From contig NC_088307.1 of NCBI RefSeq assembly GCF_032854445.1, forward strand, positions 26,884,547 to 26,948,546: a stretch of 64,000 nt of DNA, in the 5' to 3' direction. Positions within the stretch are counted from its first letter, which is position 1. Every line of letters begins with the position of its first letter. Origin of the DNA: Liolophura sinensis. Taxonomy: Eukaryota; Mollusca; Polyplacophora; Chitonida; Chitonidae. The notes under the pieces are model-generated. The model ran no database searches and was not told the origin of the DNA. It saw nothing but the letters and a program-made list of their open reading frames with translations. Both the position numbers and the translations under genes were made by a program. Below are positions 9,921-22,318 of this stretch, piece after piece.

Positions 9921-12900
9921 CAGAACTATACCTAAGACCTCGACAAATCCCAAATCCGAAGGTAAACCCTGGTACGACAATGACTGTCGCAAAGCCATAA
10001 AGGGCCGTAAAAAGGCTGAACGCAGATTTAATCATTGTCCCACTGATAACAATTTAAACCATGTTCGTAATTTTCGAGCTAAGGCTCGTCGATTACTCAA
10101 GTCCAAGAGACGATCTTGTTGGCGAAACTTTGTTTCGGGCATTACGTCAAAAACACCCATGGGTAAGGTCTGGAACATGGTTCAGAAACTTAAGGGCAAA
10201 AATAATAAAGCCAAAGTCCAGCATTTGAAAGGTGGAGATAATATATTAACCTCTCCATCCGATATAGCTAATAAATTAGCTAAGACAATTTCTAAGAAAT
10301 CTTCTTCCGAGAACTATACTAAAAAAATCCAACATATTAAAAACCGGAATGAGAAAATTAAATTGCTCTTTTCTTCTAAGAATTTAGAAGATTATAATTG
10401 TCATTTTAATATCGAGGAACTTAAAACTGCATTAAAAAAGGCCCACGATACTGCTTGTGGGCCTGATAACGTATATTATAAGTTTCTGAATCATTTACCA
10501 CCTGAGCCACTAGAGACTCTCTTGGACTTGCTTAATGATATTTGGATAACTGGTAATTTTCCACCATCATGGAGGGAGGCGTGTATTATTCCGGTTCCCA
10601 AACCGGGTAAGGATCATACTGATCCAAATAATTACCGTCCCATAGCTCTTACCAGCTGTGTCTGTAAGACTATGGAACGGATGATTAATGATAGACTTGT
10701 TTGGTTTCTTGAAACCAACAAGCTTTTATCTAATATTTAATGCGGTTTTCGGCAAGGTAGATCTACTATGGATCACCTTGTTCGATTCGACACCTTTATA
10801 CGAGATGGATTCATCAATAACAAACATGTGGTGTCCATATTTTTTGACCTTGAAAAGGCTTACGACACCATGGAAATATGGAAATATGGTATTTTAAAAG
10901 ACCTCACGGGTATGGGTCTTAAAGGTCGATTACCAGTATTTATATCAGAATTTTTATCCGATCGTCAGTTCAAGGTAAGGGTGGGGTCCACTCTTTCTGA
11001 CTCTTATGAGCAGGAAATGGGTGTACCCCAGGGCAGTATCCTTTCACCAACACTACTTAGCATAAAAATTAATAGTTTGGCTAAAACATTGACATCTGGC
11101 ACAGAGGGTTTTTTATATGTAGATGATTTCCTTATATGCTACCGTGCTGGAAATATGAATAACATCGAGCGGCAACTGCAGCTTTGTCTCAATAAGATCG
11201 AGAAATGGGCAGTTGCCAATGGTTTTAGATTTTCAGCATCTAAAACCGTGCATTTTTGTAATCAACGGAAATTCCATCTTGATCCTGAACTTAATTTTTG
11301 TGGTGAACCACTGAAAATTGTTGGAGAAAATCAATTTTTTACGGGTTATATTCGATAGAAAATTATCATTTATACCTCATATTAAAATGCTTAAAGCTAA
11401 ATGTACAAAGGCTCTCGATATAATTAAGGTCGTGTCTAGCACCGATTGGGGTGCTGACCGATCAGTTTTACTTAATTTATATCGTTCTCTGGTGAGGTCT
11501 AAAATGGATTATGGATCCATCATTTACGGTTCCGCTAGGAAGTCGTATACTAAAATGTTGGATCCTATCCATCACCAAGGTTTGAGGCTCAGCCTTGGTG
11601 CTTTTAGAACCTCACCAGTAGAACGTTTATACGTAGAGGCTAATGAGCCTTCTTTATATCACAGGCGTGTAAAACTGAGCCTTCAATATGGTACAAAGCT
11701 TAAAGCTTATCCAACAAACCCTGCCTACGACTGTGTGTTCAATCCATCATATGTAGACAAATATACTAAATGTTCTAACAAGATCCCTTCGTTCGGTGTT
11801 CGTGTTAGGGACCATATTGTGGAAGCCAACATTAAACTTGGGGACATAGCTCAGGTGTCTTTTCCGGAGTCCCCACCATGGCTTTTTCCACAACCTAAAT
11901 TGATATTTGATCTACGTAAATATAATAAATCCAATACATATCCTCTTATAATTCAGCAAGGTTTTGCTGAAATTAAGGCTAAATATTCGGATTATAAATT
12001 TATATATACTGATGGGTCAAAGGATGGGGATAGGGTTGCAGCTGCAGTTGTCTTAGAGCAGCGAGTTGCTTCTCTTCGTCTTCCATCCTCGTCTTCAATC
12101 TTTTCTGCAGAGGCCAGGGCTATACTCCTGGCCTGATCATATGTCTCTTCTGGGCATGCTCAGAGGGCTGTGATATGCAGCGACTCGGTTTCCAGCCTTT
12201 TGGCAATACAGAATAATAAATTTAAAAATCCGTTTATCTTCGAAATATTAGCCATACACCGAAAGCTAATTAAAAGAGGTAAAGATATCCTATTCTGTTG
12301 GATACCAAGTCATGTTGGTATCCATGGAAACACAGTCGTGGACAGGGAGGCAAAAGCTGCCCTTACTAAACCTTTATCGAAAGTTAAAATACCATATAAT
12401 GATTTTAAGTCAAATATTGTTAAATATATTCGTCGCCTTTGGCAGGGTGAATGGGATCTGCAGGTTTACAATAAACTGTATGTCATTCATCCTGTCATTG
12501 GCTTTAATTCATATACACTTGATATGTCTCGTAGAGACCAAGTCGTTTTAACGAGATGCCGTATTGGACATTCTCATCTAACACACAGTTTCATCTTGGA
12601 TGGGACCAGTGCTCCCTAGTGTGTTGGATGTGATGCTCAATATGGCATCAAACATATTCTGGTTGACTGTGTAGACTTTGCCCATGTTCGGCAAAGGTTC
12701 TACACAGTCAACTCTATATATGATTTATTTGACAGCATCGCTGGCGATGTTGTCATCAATTATTTGAAGGCCATTGGCCTATATCATAAAATATAGATTT
12801 TAATTGTCATAAATATCTATAGATAAACAGTTATATACATATAGATTTATACATGTAATATATAACCCTGGTTTTCGAGTTTTAACTCTTTTTTTTTTTT

Positions 12901-13067
12901 CTTTGATGCGATTTTAAACATGTCTGTACTTTTTCTTTTACTTTTGATGTTCATATTATCATATCGAAAACTTTAACCGTCTCGCGTTTTCACCTTGTTC
13001 TCGCCACGATATGGCTGAAATATTGCCGATGTAGCGTTAAGCCATAATCATTCATTCATTCATTCAT
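9921..13067 (+). mobile_element. LINE copy B, 3' piece
   Basis: Copy B resumes after the repeated target site, at the linker KTSTNPKSEGKPWYD. It runs through RT, RNase H, C-terminal motif and 3' UTR to a tail of four ATTC units, followed by the right-hand 15-bp target duplication (13068-13082). Bases in the 3' UTR (a T run at 12890-12900) and the terminal stem-loop (gtagcg in place of gtggcg near 13033) have drifted. Confidence 0.93.
9931..12796 (+). pseudogene. ORF2 remnant of copy B (RT-RNase H)
   Basis: Colinear with ORF2 of the other copies from the endonuclease-RT linker to the end. RT motifs FFDLEKAYDT, GVPQGSILSP and YVDDFL (about 11116) are intact; RNase H keeps YTDGSKDGDR. Breaks: CAA to TAA at 10738-10740 just before the conserved CGFRQGRS block; a small duplication near 10870 (MEIWKYG in place of TWKYG); a 6-nt loss near 11250 (the GM of VGMHF); frame changes near 11330; TTA to TGA at about 12134-12136; and GAG to TAG at 12617-12619. 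The final stop TAG is at 12794-12796. Confidence 0.9.
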
Positions 13068-13082
13068 TTAAAACTGGAGAGG

Positions 13083-14740
13083 TCAAAATTAAATCTAGAA
13101 ATAAAACCAGCTAAAATGTCTGTTTAAGTACATATTGGTAGGTCATCTAACTCCAGTGGAGAGGAACAGATTCGGTTAGAAATTGTTGTGTTGTTGCTTC
13201 ATAGCCTATTTTTTGTCTTTCACGAACATGTCATTTTAAAGCTAATATTCTAGCATGATACGCGATGTGTACACAGATTTAATTCATTGGCCCAGAACAT
13301 GCCTCCGGTCTGTCATTTAAAGCTATTGTCCGTCATATTTTCGTAGTTTACATAGTTTCTTAGTTCTTTGATGGTTTCTTTTGTATATGAATGTCTATTT
13401 CGACGCAAAGACTAATGCTTTTTGGCTTTGACTTAAAATGACAGAACATTCCCTGTAAATTAGGAACATATTGTCTACGAGATCATTTCGTGCGGATTCC
13501 AAATGTAGTTTTCATCATTTTCTGTCACAATGGATAAAATACACAGAAACTAACAATATACCTTTTGGATCATACTGAACAAAGTCGGCTATGTATTCAT
13601 AGACCACTTTCATTATTCTGTTTCTTTTAATATACAGACTTTGGTGAAAGCATCTCTCATAATAGGCGCCTGCGCTGCACAACATTGTCGAGCAGTTTGG
13701 GAAACCTGATTTGGAAATCAAACCATAAGTACATGTACATTTCATTTGACAGCACAGCACCAGATTATTCACCAAAGATTTAAACATTAAAGGAAACACG
13801 AAAGGTTTTTTTTGTATTTCTCCATATGCAGTTTTTTAGGATTTTTCCAAACACACACAAAAGCACAAAAATGTTCATAACAGTCTTCTTGATCAAATCA
13901 TTTGACGCGTTAAAGATTAAATGTTTCTAACTTCATCACATTGTTTCTGATCACTTCAAAACTATTTTAACATTAAATGAAGACTGGTAAACTTTTTTCT
14001 GATCCTATATATGAGTACATGTCTTGAGGTTAATATATATTACAAGAAACTACCGTTTCAATGTAGATCAATAATACGTGTACCTGTAGTCAAATAAATG
14101 CATTAAATGCAACTCTGATATAATAACCAAATAACTTTATCCAGTAATGCATTAACACAATGTATTCAGTTTTTTAGTCTAAAATACCCAGTATTGCTTT
14201 ACCATATTACATTGTGATGTAAACAAATATTTCAAAAACAAAAACTTGTAAACATAGTAAATTTCTTATAAATTATTACTGACTTAGCTCTTTAACATTT
14301 ACTGTCAGTCTGTCTAAGTAAAAGGTTCAAAATGCTGATCTGCCTTGCCAATACATTATTGTTTTCTATTGACTTCTAATACGTCAGGACGAAGAATGTG
14401 AAACCGTCGTTTCCACTAACGAAATGTTCTTGTCAGTGTACACCGAGTTAATTTATGATCATCATTGCACCAGATGCTTACTATTGAGATACAGGTGTAA
14501 AGGCAGTGGGAGAGACCAGTCCCCAGAGTTGCTGCGCCAGGTACATGTGTAGTCACACAAGAGTAACAGATGGAACAAGTGGTTGAGTAGAAGGGAAGCC
14601 GGCGATTTCCTAAAATTTGGCGAAGACCGAATGCTTCGCTTCGTTGTTTGCGACACCAGCTCAACACATTGTTATATTTATATAGTTATAGCAGAAGATA
14701 GTCACTTGAAAGTAAAAGTAGGTAATACCTTTTAATAGGT
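13083..14740. other. Intergenic, no gene seen
   Basis: AT-rich sequence with only short chance ORFs. Bases about 13345-13375 (tttcttagttctttgatgg) resemble the Naiad pseudo-LTR core seen near 58520 and 63695, so an old Naiad 3' end may lie here. Nothing else is recognisable. Confidence 0.35.
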
Positions 14741-14744
14741 ATCT

Positions 14745-15005
14745 ACATGTATCACAGAGAGTAAACCCAGAGCAGTGACGATATTGTAATGGGTGTACAG
14801 CACAGAGGGTAAAACCAGAGCAGAGACGTCAGTGTGATAGACGTACAGCAGAGAGTAAAACTAGATCAGTGACGACAGTGTGATAGACCTACAACAGAGA
14901 GTAAAACCAGAGCAGCGACGACAGTGTGATAGACGTACAGCAACGACAGTGTGATAGAAGTACAGCAGAGAGAGTAAAGCTAGAACAGGGACGACAGTGT
15001 AACCG
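14745..15005 (+). repeat. Degenerate ~50-bp minisatellite
   Basis: About five imperfect units, each containing cagagagtaaaaccagagca, then a gacgacagtgtgatag-like segment and tacagc. Single copies of the same module open a longer dispersed repeat at 48363-48500 and 60668-60815, so the tandem array looks like amplification of one end of that repeat. Confidence 0.7.
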
Positions 15006-16350
15006 ATGTTTTATAAACAGTCTACATCACTATGATCATTTAGATCACCGGCAAATCCATAGTAATATTATACAAAATATGCTATGCATCTTGCAAAAGT
15101 ATAAAGTTGTGACTAAATTGCTGGTATGTTTGGCAAAATGTGGGAAACTTTGGAGGGGTTTGACAAGGAAGTCTTGATTTAAGAGTTTTAGCGCCAGTGT
15201 TATGTTGTTATTTATACACACTCTCGAACTCCGAATGTTGAGATTCCCTCAAAGTGTTTGTTACGTGCGGTTCTCAATATGGCTCACTCACGTCCCACAA
15301 GTTTTCTACACAGTTTGTATTTTTTAAATTATTCCTCATTTTATGAAGGATATCGTACACAAACAGTAATGTATTTAGCTGATGTTAACAGCACCTTTTT
15401 TCGGATTGCGGGTTTTTATTTTAATGTCGAAAGCCAAATCGGATTCCTGATTCTAACACGCATTCGCCATGGTAAGGCTTAAGTAATGCCAATGTGTGCA
15501 CTCGTTAAACACAATTCCCTCAGTCTCAATTTCATCTCATGTCAAGGAGTCGAGAGCCTGCTTTTTCTTACAATAAACCTTTAGAACAAGGGAAAGTAGG
15601 CACTCAGTCTTTGTGTAATCCACCAAAACAGCTTTAGCATGTTGACCTCCAAGGCCACTCCAAACATCCTTGAGTGTATTGTATTTAAAGTCTATAAATC
15701 AATCCGGGTGTATTAATCGCAGAGAATACTGGCCGGCATCAAGGTCATATGCATTGCATTATTATACCCGTGTACAATACACACAGTGTACTGTACATTA
15801 ATACATTGCTAATCCATAATTCTGTCAATACATCGCATCTGACCAGCTTCAGGGTCACATGAGATGAATTACTACGAGTATCCTAAACAGAGCAATCCTC
15901 AGACCTAATTCCGTGGCTAAAATGTCAAAGGTAGATAAAAAGGAATTCAAGAGGTGCGGTCATTTCTTAGTATTCAAACGATACCGAAAGCCAATCAGAA
16001 AGTTGCATTTACGTTTATCAGGATGAACTACCAGCTCACACACATAGGCGCTAGAAATCAACCACTTGTAAAACACTAAAAAATAAAATGAAAATAATCC
16101 ACTTCGAATGTTCTCTACATCGCCATTCCTACACAATTGAATTTGTCCATCACCTTTAATTCAGTTATCAGGTTATTTTGAGCTCAAATCCCATGTTGTA
16201 AACGTGTCTCCTTGTTTCGTCTCTTTTCTTGACAATCTCATGGTGTGCATATCCATCGTGTTTGAGGTATAAACAGTTACCACCAAAACGACCACTTACC
16301 AAGTTGCATGGTATGCGATTTAAAAGCTCATTTAATTCTTTCTATCTGCA
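15006..16350. other. Intergenic, no gene seen
   Basis: No ORF with recognisable motifs, no tandem structure and no element ends. It separates the minisatellite from the left pseudo-LTR of the large Naiad element. Confidence 0.35.
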
Positions 16351-16359
16351 TTTAAAACT

Positions 16360-16540
16360 GTAAACTGCTTCGCCTTGCATGAATTCGTTTTAATTATTTA
16401 CTGTATGTAATTTCTTTGCTCTTTTCTGCTTTATGCTGAACTTTCCTTGGAGCAAAGGCTGACCTGGCTTTGACTAGGGGAACGCCCTTTACGGACTACG
16501 AATGGTATATGAATGTCGGACGCTTATATTTATAACCTGT
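16360..16540 (+). repeat. Left pseudo-LTR of Naiad element 1
   Basis: The stretch around 16480-16535 (ggaacgccctttacgg, then ctacgaatggtat and gaatgtcgga) is repeated after the element at 38593-38640 and inverted at 54466-54510. The preceding 120 bp aligns loosely with the other pseudo-LTRs (gaaaactg, tgcttc, tttctt). Naiads are known to carry pseudo-LTRs. The element's first ATG (16513) falls inside this repeat. Confidence 0.6.
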
Positions 16541-16956
16541 TCATGCCCCGATTCTGCTGTTGGTTTTTGACCCCGAGGCCAGGCCTCTGCACAATTATAC
16601 CAATAACTATGAACCACAACAATATGTATAGGACTAACGCTGGGAATAGTGGTGCATGTTCCCAAGGCGAGTCAATAAATGATTCGTTTGCACTAAGACC
16701 CATTTCTATCCAAATACCGGATATATTTGAGAGCATTAAACATGGTATTTTCACCAAACCGTGTTCTATTCAACTGAACGATTGTTTGACATTGAATTCC
16801 CAAAGCAAACATTTAACTATTTCCAAATGTGTACATACCAATTGTCTTACATGTCCATCATTTGATACATCCGCCACTTTTATTTCCTCACTGACTGGTA
16901 AATGTTATTCTGTTAATTCCTACGTTAACTTAAGTTGTATTGCGTCCAATTGTATT
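16513..16956 (+). pseudogene. Naiad-type Penelope element 1, N-terminal piece
   Basis: Start of the single Naiad ORF. The first ATG at 16513 lies within the pseudo-LTR and gives MSDAYIYNLF. The last 60 residues carry KCVHTNCLTCPSF and end CIASNCI, a Cys-rich lead-in usual just before a Penelope GIY-YIG endonuclease. The frame is open up to the insertion of LINE copy D at 16957, and the next codons of the original ORF (YLVTCKK) are found 12.6 kb away at 29541. Naiads differ from canonical Penelope elements in having the endonuclease in front of the reverse transcriptase, which is the order seen here. An earlier start cannot be excluded. Confidence 0.8.
16945..16956. repeat. Target-site duplication of the D/E/F block (partner 29529-29540)
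   Basis: The 12-mer tccaattgtatt ends the Naiad N-terminal piece and recurs at 29529-29540 right after the ATTC tail of copy F. Removing 16957-29540 restores a continuous Naiad reading frame across the site. Confidence 0.93.
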
Positions 16957-17559
16957 CCCCCGTGGGGTTTCCGGGGTGATAAGAATAGGACCTCAGCCCT
17001 CTAGGCAAGCTTGTCGTAAAAGTCGACTAACCTAGAGCTCTCCTGTGTAAGCCCGGTGAATATAATAGGTTCACATCTTCCCGGTTGTGTGAGAGGCAAC
17101 CGGGGAGCGACCTGTTTGCCGTGGGTTGCGACCCGTAATCTCCGAGGACGGGATCCTGGTGGCTGAGGGCGGGTTGGTCTTGCGAGATCCTCACGCCCAA
17201 CACGCCACTTTGGCCCTTACTTGGAGAGAGACGGGAGGTCGGATGGGCCCGGCCCGATCAATCGGCTTGGTCATGTCTTGCCTCTGCGTGATCCCAGAGG
17301 CCTCTATATCAGCACATCATTTAGAGAACAAATGATATTTTTGAAATATCGTTTGCGGTACTACGTTTTGAGGCGGTGGCTCATGGGACAATCGAGTAAA
17401 TTGAATTTAACCTGGTGGTATAAATCAATCTGTTCGAGTATACCTCATATGGAGTCCTTGGTGTCTTTCCTGCTGGGTATTCCCAGGTTTAGGCATCACC
17501 CTTGTTGGCACTCCGCGGTGGGTGGGGAACATATGGGGTGAAATTTATAAATATATGCC
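16957..17559 (+). promoter_or_regulatory. 5' UTR / probable internal promoter, copy D
   Basis: Colinear with the 5' UTR of C. It starts with only five C bases. The conserved hairpin arms are 16999-17005 and 17031-17037. No ORF of the element lies here. Confidence 0.6.
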
Positions 17560-18925
17560 ATGTCCACTTTAAAACTTTCTTTAAATGCTTCAAATGTATG
17601 TAACCGGTCTTCCTCTCAGCCGACTTTGTGTTTAAGTGCTGATAAAAAGAGGAAGTTATCAGACTCACTTGATAATGAACAGAACAGTTGGCCGGCTTTC
17701 ATTGTTCTCTCAACTAAGAGTGAACAAAAGCCGGCTTCAAAAATTCATCCGTTTCTGTTGCAAAGGGCTCTCCAGGGTGCAGCTGGAACTCTTAAAAACG
17801 TTAAAAAACTTAGATCCGGAGACATTCTCATTGAATGTTTCCGGCAATAACAATCAAAAAATTTACTTACCTTAAATAAAATATCTGATATATCTGTTTT
17901 CACCTCCCCTCACCATTCCCTGAACAGCTGTCAGGGAATAATTCGTGACAGGGATGGCGATATAACTGGCCTAACTGAGGAAGAAATCTGCCAAGAACTA
18001 AATTCACAGGGTGTTATCAGAGTAAAACGCTTCATTACGAAGAAATCTGGTAACATCCTTAAACTTAATACTTACCTGCTAACATTTAACACTACCACCC
18101 TTCCGTCGCATATTTACGTTGGCCCGTACAGGGTTAATGTGGATTTATATATTCCTAATCCTACACGTTGTTTTAATTGCCAACGATTTGGTCATGGCAA
18201 GGGACAATGTAAGAACAAACTTATTTGCTTCAGATGCGGCAGTGAAGGGCATGATGGTTTCGACTGCAGCAACACAGTTAAGTGTTGCAACTGCAGTGGA
18301 GATCACATGGCCTCATCAAGGGATTGTCCGCTTTTCCTTAGGGAAAAGCAAATTATCAACCTAAAAATTAAAAACAACATATCAGGAAGCCCGGAAATTA
18401 GCCTCACTTACTAATACTTCTCTACCGACTTTGTTTGCCAATGTGGTCAAGCGAGTAGCAACTGTTGCTACTCCAACCTCTTGGACTTGGCCCATTGGAA
18501 ACGACAAACCTAGTTATGTTTCTGCAAAAATTTCGTCTCAACCCTCGTTAAATTGTTCCTCAACTCAGACTACTTCAACACACCAAATAAAAACCGTAAA
18601 CAATGCAGAGCACCCTGGTAAACCAGCTGAGCCCAATTCCTCTAAAAATAATGACAAAAACAAATCCAGAAACAAATCTCAAAATAATAATAAGCAAACA
18701 ACTGATAAACCTAGTGGCCCAACAGAGCGTCCCTCTAAGGCCACTAGGGATCCTATCCAAACTTTTAATAGGTTTGGATCGTTGGAGGACGTTGGTCCTT
18801 TAACATCAGATGCGGAGGTGATGGATACATCACCCGCACCAGGGAGATCTAACAGCCGATTTCCACGGAAGGGTCGCCCGCGGTCCAAACACAAAGAGAA
18901 ATCTCCTATACGTCTCCCTCCATAA
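17560..18925 (+). pseudogene. ORF1 (gag-like), copy D
   Basis: RNA-binding ORF1 of the LINE, starting MSTLKLSLNASNV. It carries the same N-terminal blocks as C (KPASKIHPFLL, RSGDILIECFR) and three zinc knuckles at about 18166-18325: CFNCQRFGHGKGQC, CFRCGSEGHDGFDC, and CNCSGDHMASSRDC. The low-complexity tail ends KSPIRLPP and the stop is part of UAAUG at 18923-18927. Breaks: CAA to TAA at 17848-17850 in the middle of the first domain, and a 4-nt deletion near 18380 (NISYQEAR block). Confidence 0.88.
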
Positions 18926-18927
18926 TG
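18923..18927 (+). promoter_or_regulatory. UAAUG stop-start junction, copy D
   Basis: ORF1 stop TAA at 18923-18925 overlaps the ORF2 ATG at 18925-18927 by one base, as in the three other full-length copies. Confidence 0.7.
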
Positions 18928-21900
18928 GCGATATATGATAAAGTTATACAGTGGAATTGTCGAGGTCTTAAGGTAAATTTTATTGAAATAACACAGCTAG
19001 TTCAACTACTAAATCCTATTGCTCTTTGTCTTCAGGAAACTCATCTGAAGACATCTGACAAAGATAAAATAACTCTTAAAAATTATTCATTATATAGTAC
19101 TTATTCAAATTAAGAGGAGCGAGCTGCAGGCGGCTCCTCAATATTCATCAATAACAATATTATCCACAGCCCTGTTCCTCTGGATACAGAGCTTCAGGCT
19201 GTGGCCATCCGTGTCTCGTTGTCTGATACAATCACATTATGTTCAGTGTATATTCCTCCTAACATTTCTTTGTCAGCTTTGCAGTTACATAAGTTTATAG
19301 AACAATTGCCAAAACCTTTTATAATTATGGGAGATTTCAATTCCCATAACCCCCTATGGGGCAGTAATAATATAAATAATAAGGGCAAGATAGTAGAAAA
19401 CTTCTTATCGAAGGAGGAACTGTGTTATTTCAATGATGGTTCTAATACCTATTTACATCCAGGTAATGGCGCTTATTCTGCTATCGATCTCACTATCACG
19501 GATCCATCACTTCTCCCGGATTTTTCTTGGAAGGTGCATGACGATCTTTGTGGTAGTGACCATTTTCCTATAATCCTAGAACATATCACTTCCGATTCTT
19601 TAGAACGTGTAGCTAGGTGGAAATTCGATAAAGCGGATTGGATCGCCTTTGAGATTTTCTGTGAGGCTGATATTTCTCCGGAGATTCTCAAAGCAGCAGA
19701 TGATCCTGTGTTAAAATTTAGCGAGCTTGTATTACGAGCTGCCGATAGAACTATACCTAAGACCTCGACAAATCCAAAATCCAAAAGTAAACCCTGGTAC
19801 GACAATGACTGTCGTAAAGCCATAAGGGACCGTAAAAAGGCTGAACTCAGATTTAATCATTGTCCCACTGATAATAATTTAAACCAGTTTCGTAATTTTC
19901 GAGCTAAGGCTCGTCGATTACTCAAGTCCAAGAGACGATCTTGTTGGCGGAGCTTTGTTTCGGGCATTACGTCAAAAACACCCATGCGTAAGGTCTGGAA
20001 CATGGTTCAGAAACTTAAGGGCAAAAATAATAAAGCCAAAGTCCAGCATTTGAAAGGTAGAGATAATATATTAACCTCTCCATCCGATATAGCAAATAAA
20101 TTAGCTGAGACAATTTCCAAGAAATCTTCGTCTGAGAATTACACTAAAAAATTCCAACATATTAAAAACCACAAGGAGAAAACTAAATTGCCCTTTTCTT
20201 CTAAAAATTTAGAAGATTATAATTGTCATTTTAATATCGAGGAACTTAAAACTGCACTAAAAAGGCCCATGATACTGCTTGTTGGCCTGATAACGTATAT
20301 TATAAGTTTTTGAACCATTTACCACCTGAGCCACTGGAGACACTCTTGGACTTGCCTAATGATATTTGGATAACTGGTAATTTTCCACCGTCATGGAGGG
20401 AGGCGTGTATTATCCCAGTTCCTAAACCGGGTAAGGATCATAATGATCCAAATAATTACCGTCCCATAGCTCTTACCAGCTGTGTCTGTAAGACTATGGA
20501 ACGGATGATAAATCATAGACTTGTTTGGTTTCTTGAAACCAACAAGTTACTTTCTAATATACAATGTGGTTTTCGTCAAGGTAGATCCACTATGGATCAC
20601 CTTGTTCGATTCGAAACCTTCATACGAGATGGATTCATTAATAACGAACATGTGGTGTCCATATTTTTTGACCTTGAGAAGGCTTACGACACCACATGGA
20701 AATATGGTATTTTAAAAGACCTTGCGGATATGGGTCTTAAAGGCCGATTACCAATATTTTTATCAGAATTTTTATCCGATCGTCAGTTCAAGGTAAGGGT
20801 GGGGTCCACTCTTTCTGACTCTTATGAGCAGGAAATGGGTGTACCCCAGGGCAGTATCCTTTCACCAACACTATTAAGCATAAAAATTAATAGTTTGGCT
20901 AAAACGTTGACATCTGGCACAGAGGGTTTTTTATATGTAGATGATTTCCTGATATGCTACCTTGCTAAAAATATGAATAATATCGAGCGGCAACTGCAGC
21001 TTTGTCTCAATAAGATCGAGAAATGGGCAGTTGCCAATGGTTTTAGATTTTCAACATCTAAAACCGTCGGTATGCATTTTTGTAATCAACGGAAATTCCA
21101 TCTTGACCCTGAACTTAATTTTTGTGGTAAACCAGTGAAAATTGTTGGACAAAATAAATTTTTAGGGGTTATATTCGATAAAAAATTATCATTTATACCT
21201 CATATTAAAATGCTTAAAGCTAAATGTACAAAGGCTCTCGATATAATTAAGGTCGTGTCTAGCACCGATTGGGGTGCTGACCGATCAGTTTTACTTAATT
21301 TATATCGTTCTCTGGTGAGGTCTAAAATGGATTATGGATCCATCATTTACGGTTCCGTTAGGAAGTCGTATACTAAAATGTTGGATCCTATCCATCACCA
21401 CGGTTTGAGGCTCAGCCTTGGTGCTTTTAGAACCTCACCAGTAGAACGTTTATACGTGGAGGCAAACGAGCCTTCTTTATATCACAGGCGTGTAAAACTG
21501 AGCCTTCAATATGCTACAAAGCTTAAAGCTCATCCAACAAACTCTGCCTACGACTGTGTTTTCAATCTGTTATATGTAGACAAATATACTAAATGTTCTA
21601 ACAAGATCCCCTTCGTTCGGTGTTCGTGTTAGGGACCATATTGTGGAAGCCAATATTAAACTTGGGGACATAGCTCCGGTTTCTTTTCCGGAGTCCCCAC
21701 CATGGCTTTTTCCACAACCTAAATTAATATTTGATCTACGTAAATATAAAAAATCAAATACAAATCCTCTTATAATTCAGCAAGGTTTTGCTGAAATTAA
21801 GGCTAAATATTCGGATTATAAATTTATATATACTGATGGGTCAAAGGATGGGGACAGGGTTGCAGCTGCAGCTGTCTTAGGGCAGCGAGTTGCTTCACTT

Positions 21901-22318
21901 CGTCTTCCATCCTCGTCTTCAATCTTTTCTGCAGAGGCCAGGGCTATACTCCTGGCCTTATCATATGTCTCTTCTGGGCATGCTCAGAGGGCTGTGATAT
22001 GCAGCGACTCGCTTTCCAGCCTTTTGGCAATACAGACTAATAAATTTAAAAATCCGTTGATCCTCAAAATATTAGCCATACACCGAAAACTAATTAAAAG
22101 AGGTAAAGATATCCTATTCTGCTGGATACCAAGTCATGTTGGTATCCATGGAAACACAGTCGTGGACAGGGAGGCAAAAGCTGCCCTTACTAAACCTTTG
22201 TCGAAAGTTAAAATACCATATAATGATTTTAAGTCTAATATTCTTAAATATATTCGTCGCCTTTGGCAGGGTGAATGGGATCTGCAGGTTTACAATAAAC
22301 TGCATGTCATTCATCCTG
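18925..22318 (+). pseudogene. ORF2 (EN-RT-RNase H), copy D, main part
   Basis: Begins MAIYDKVIQWNCRGLK with an intact endonuclease lead motif. QETHLK, GDFNSHNPLWGS (about 19330-19365) and SDHFPI follow. RT motifs A, B and C (YVDDFL, about 20935) and RNase H motifs YTDGSKDGDR, SAEARAILLAL, CSDSLSSLL and WIPSHVGIHGN are all present. Breaks: GAA to TAA at 19111-19113, a 1-nt loss in the A-run near 20262, an extra C near 21608, then interruption by copy E at 22319 in the C-terminal region. The catalytic residues themselves look unchanged, so much of the decay is in frame, not in active sites. Confidence 0.92.
22309..22318. repeat. Target-site duplication of copy E (partner 28153-28162)
   Basis: The 10-mer attcatcctg precedes copy E and recurs at 28153-28162 after its tail. 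The exact right-hand limit is uncertain because the tail is itself made of ATTC units. Confidence 0.85.

Larger units (their letters stand above)
16957..22318 (+). mobile_element. LINE copy D, full length, first part
   Basis: Full-length element inserted in the Naiad ORF. It has a 5' UTR opening cccccgtgggg, ORF1, UAAUG, and ORF2 up to the C-terminal region, where copy E interrupts it at 22319. It resumes at 28153. D and B share several ORF2 sequence variants (for example VANGFRFS and KLSFIPHI preceded by GVIFD/RVIFD) that separate them from A, C, E and G, so at least two subfamilies are present. Confidence 0.95.

Noticed and set aside
14416-14667. Two overlapping minus-strand ORFs of 64-83 codons
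   Set aside because: Neither shows a signal peptide, domain or splice context; they look like chance ORFs.
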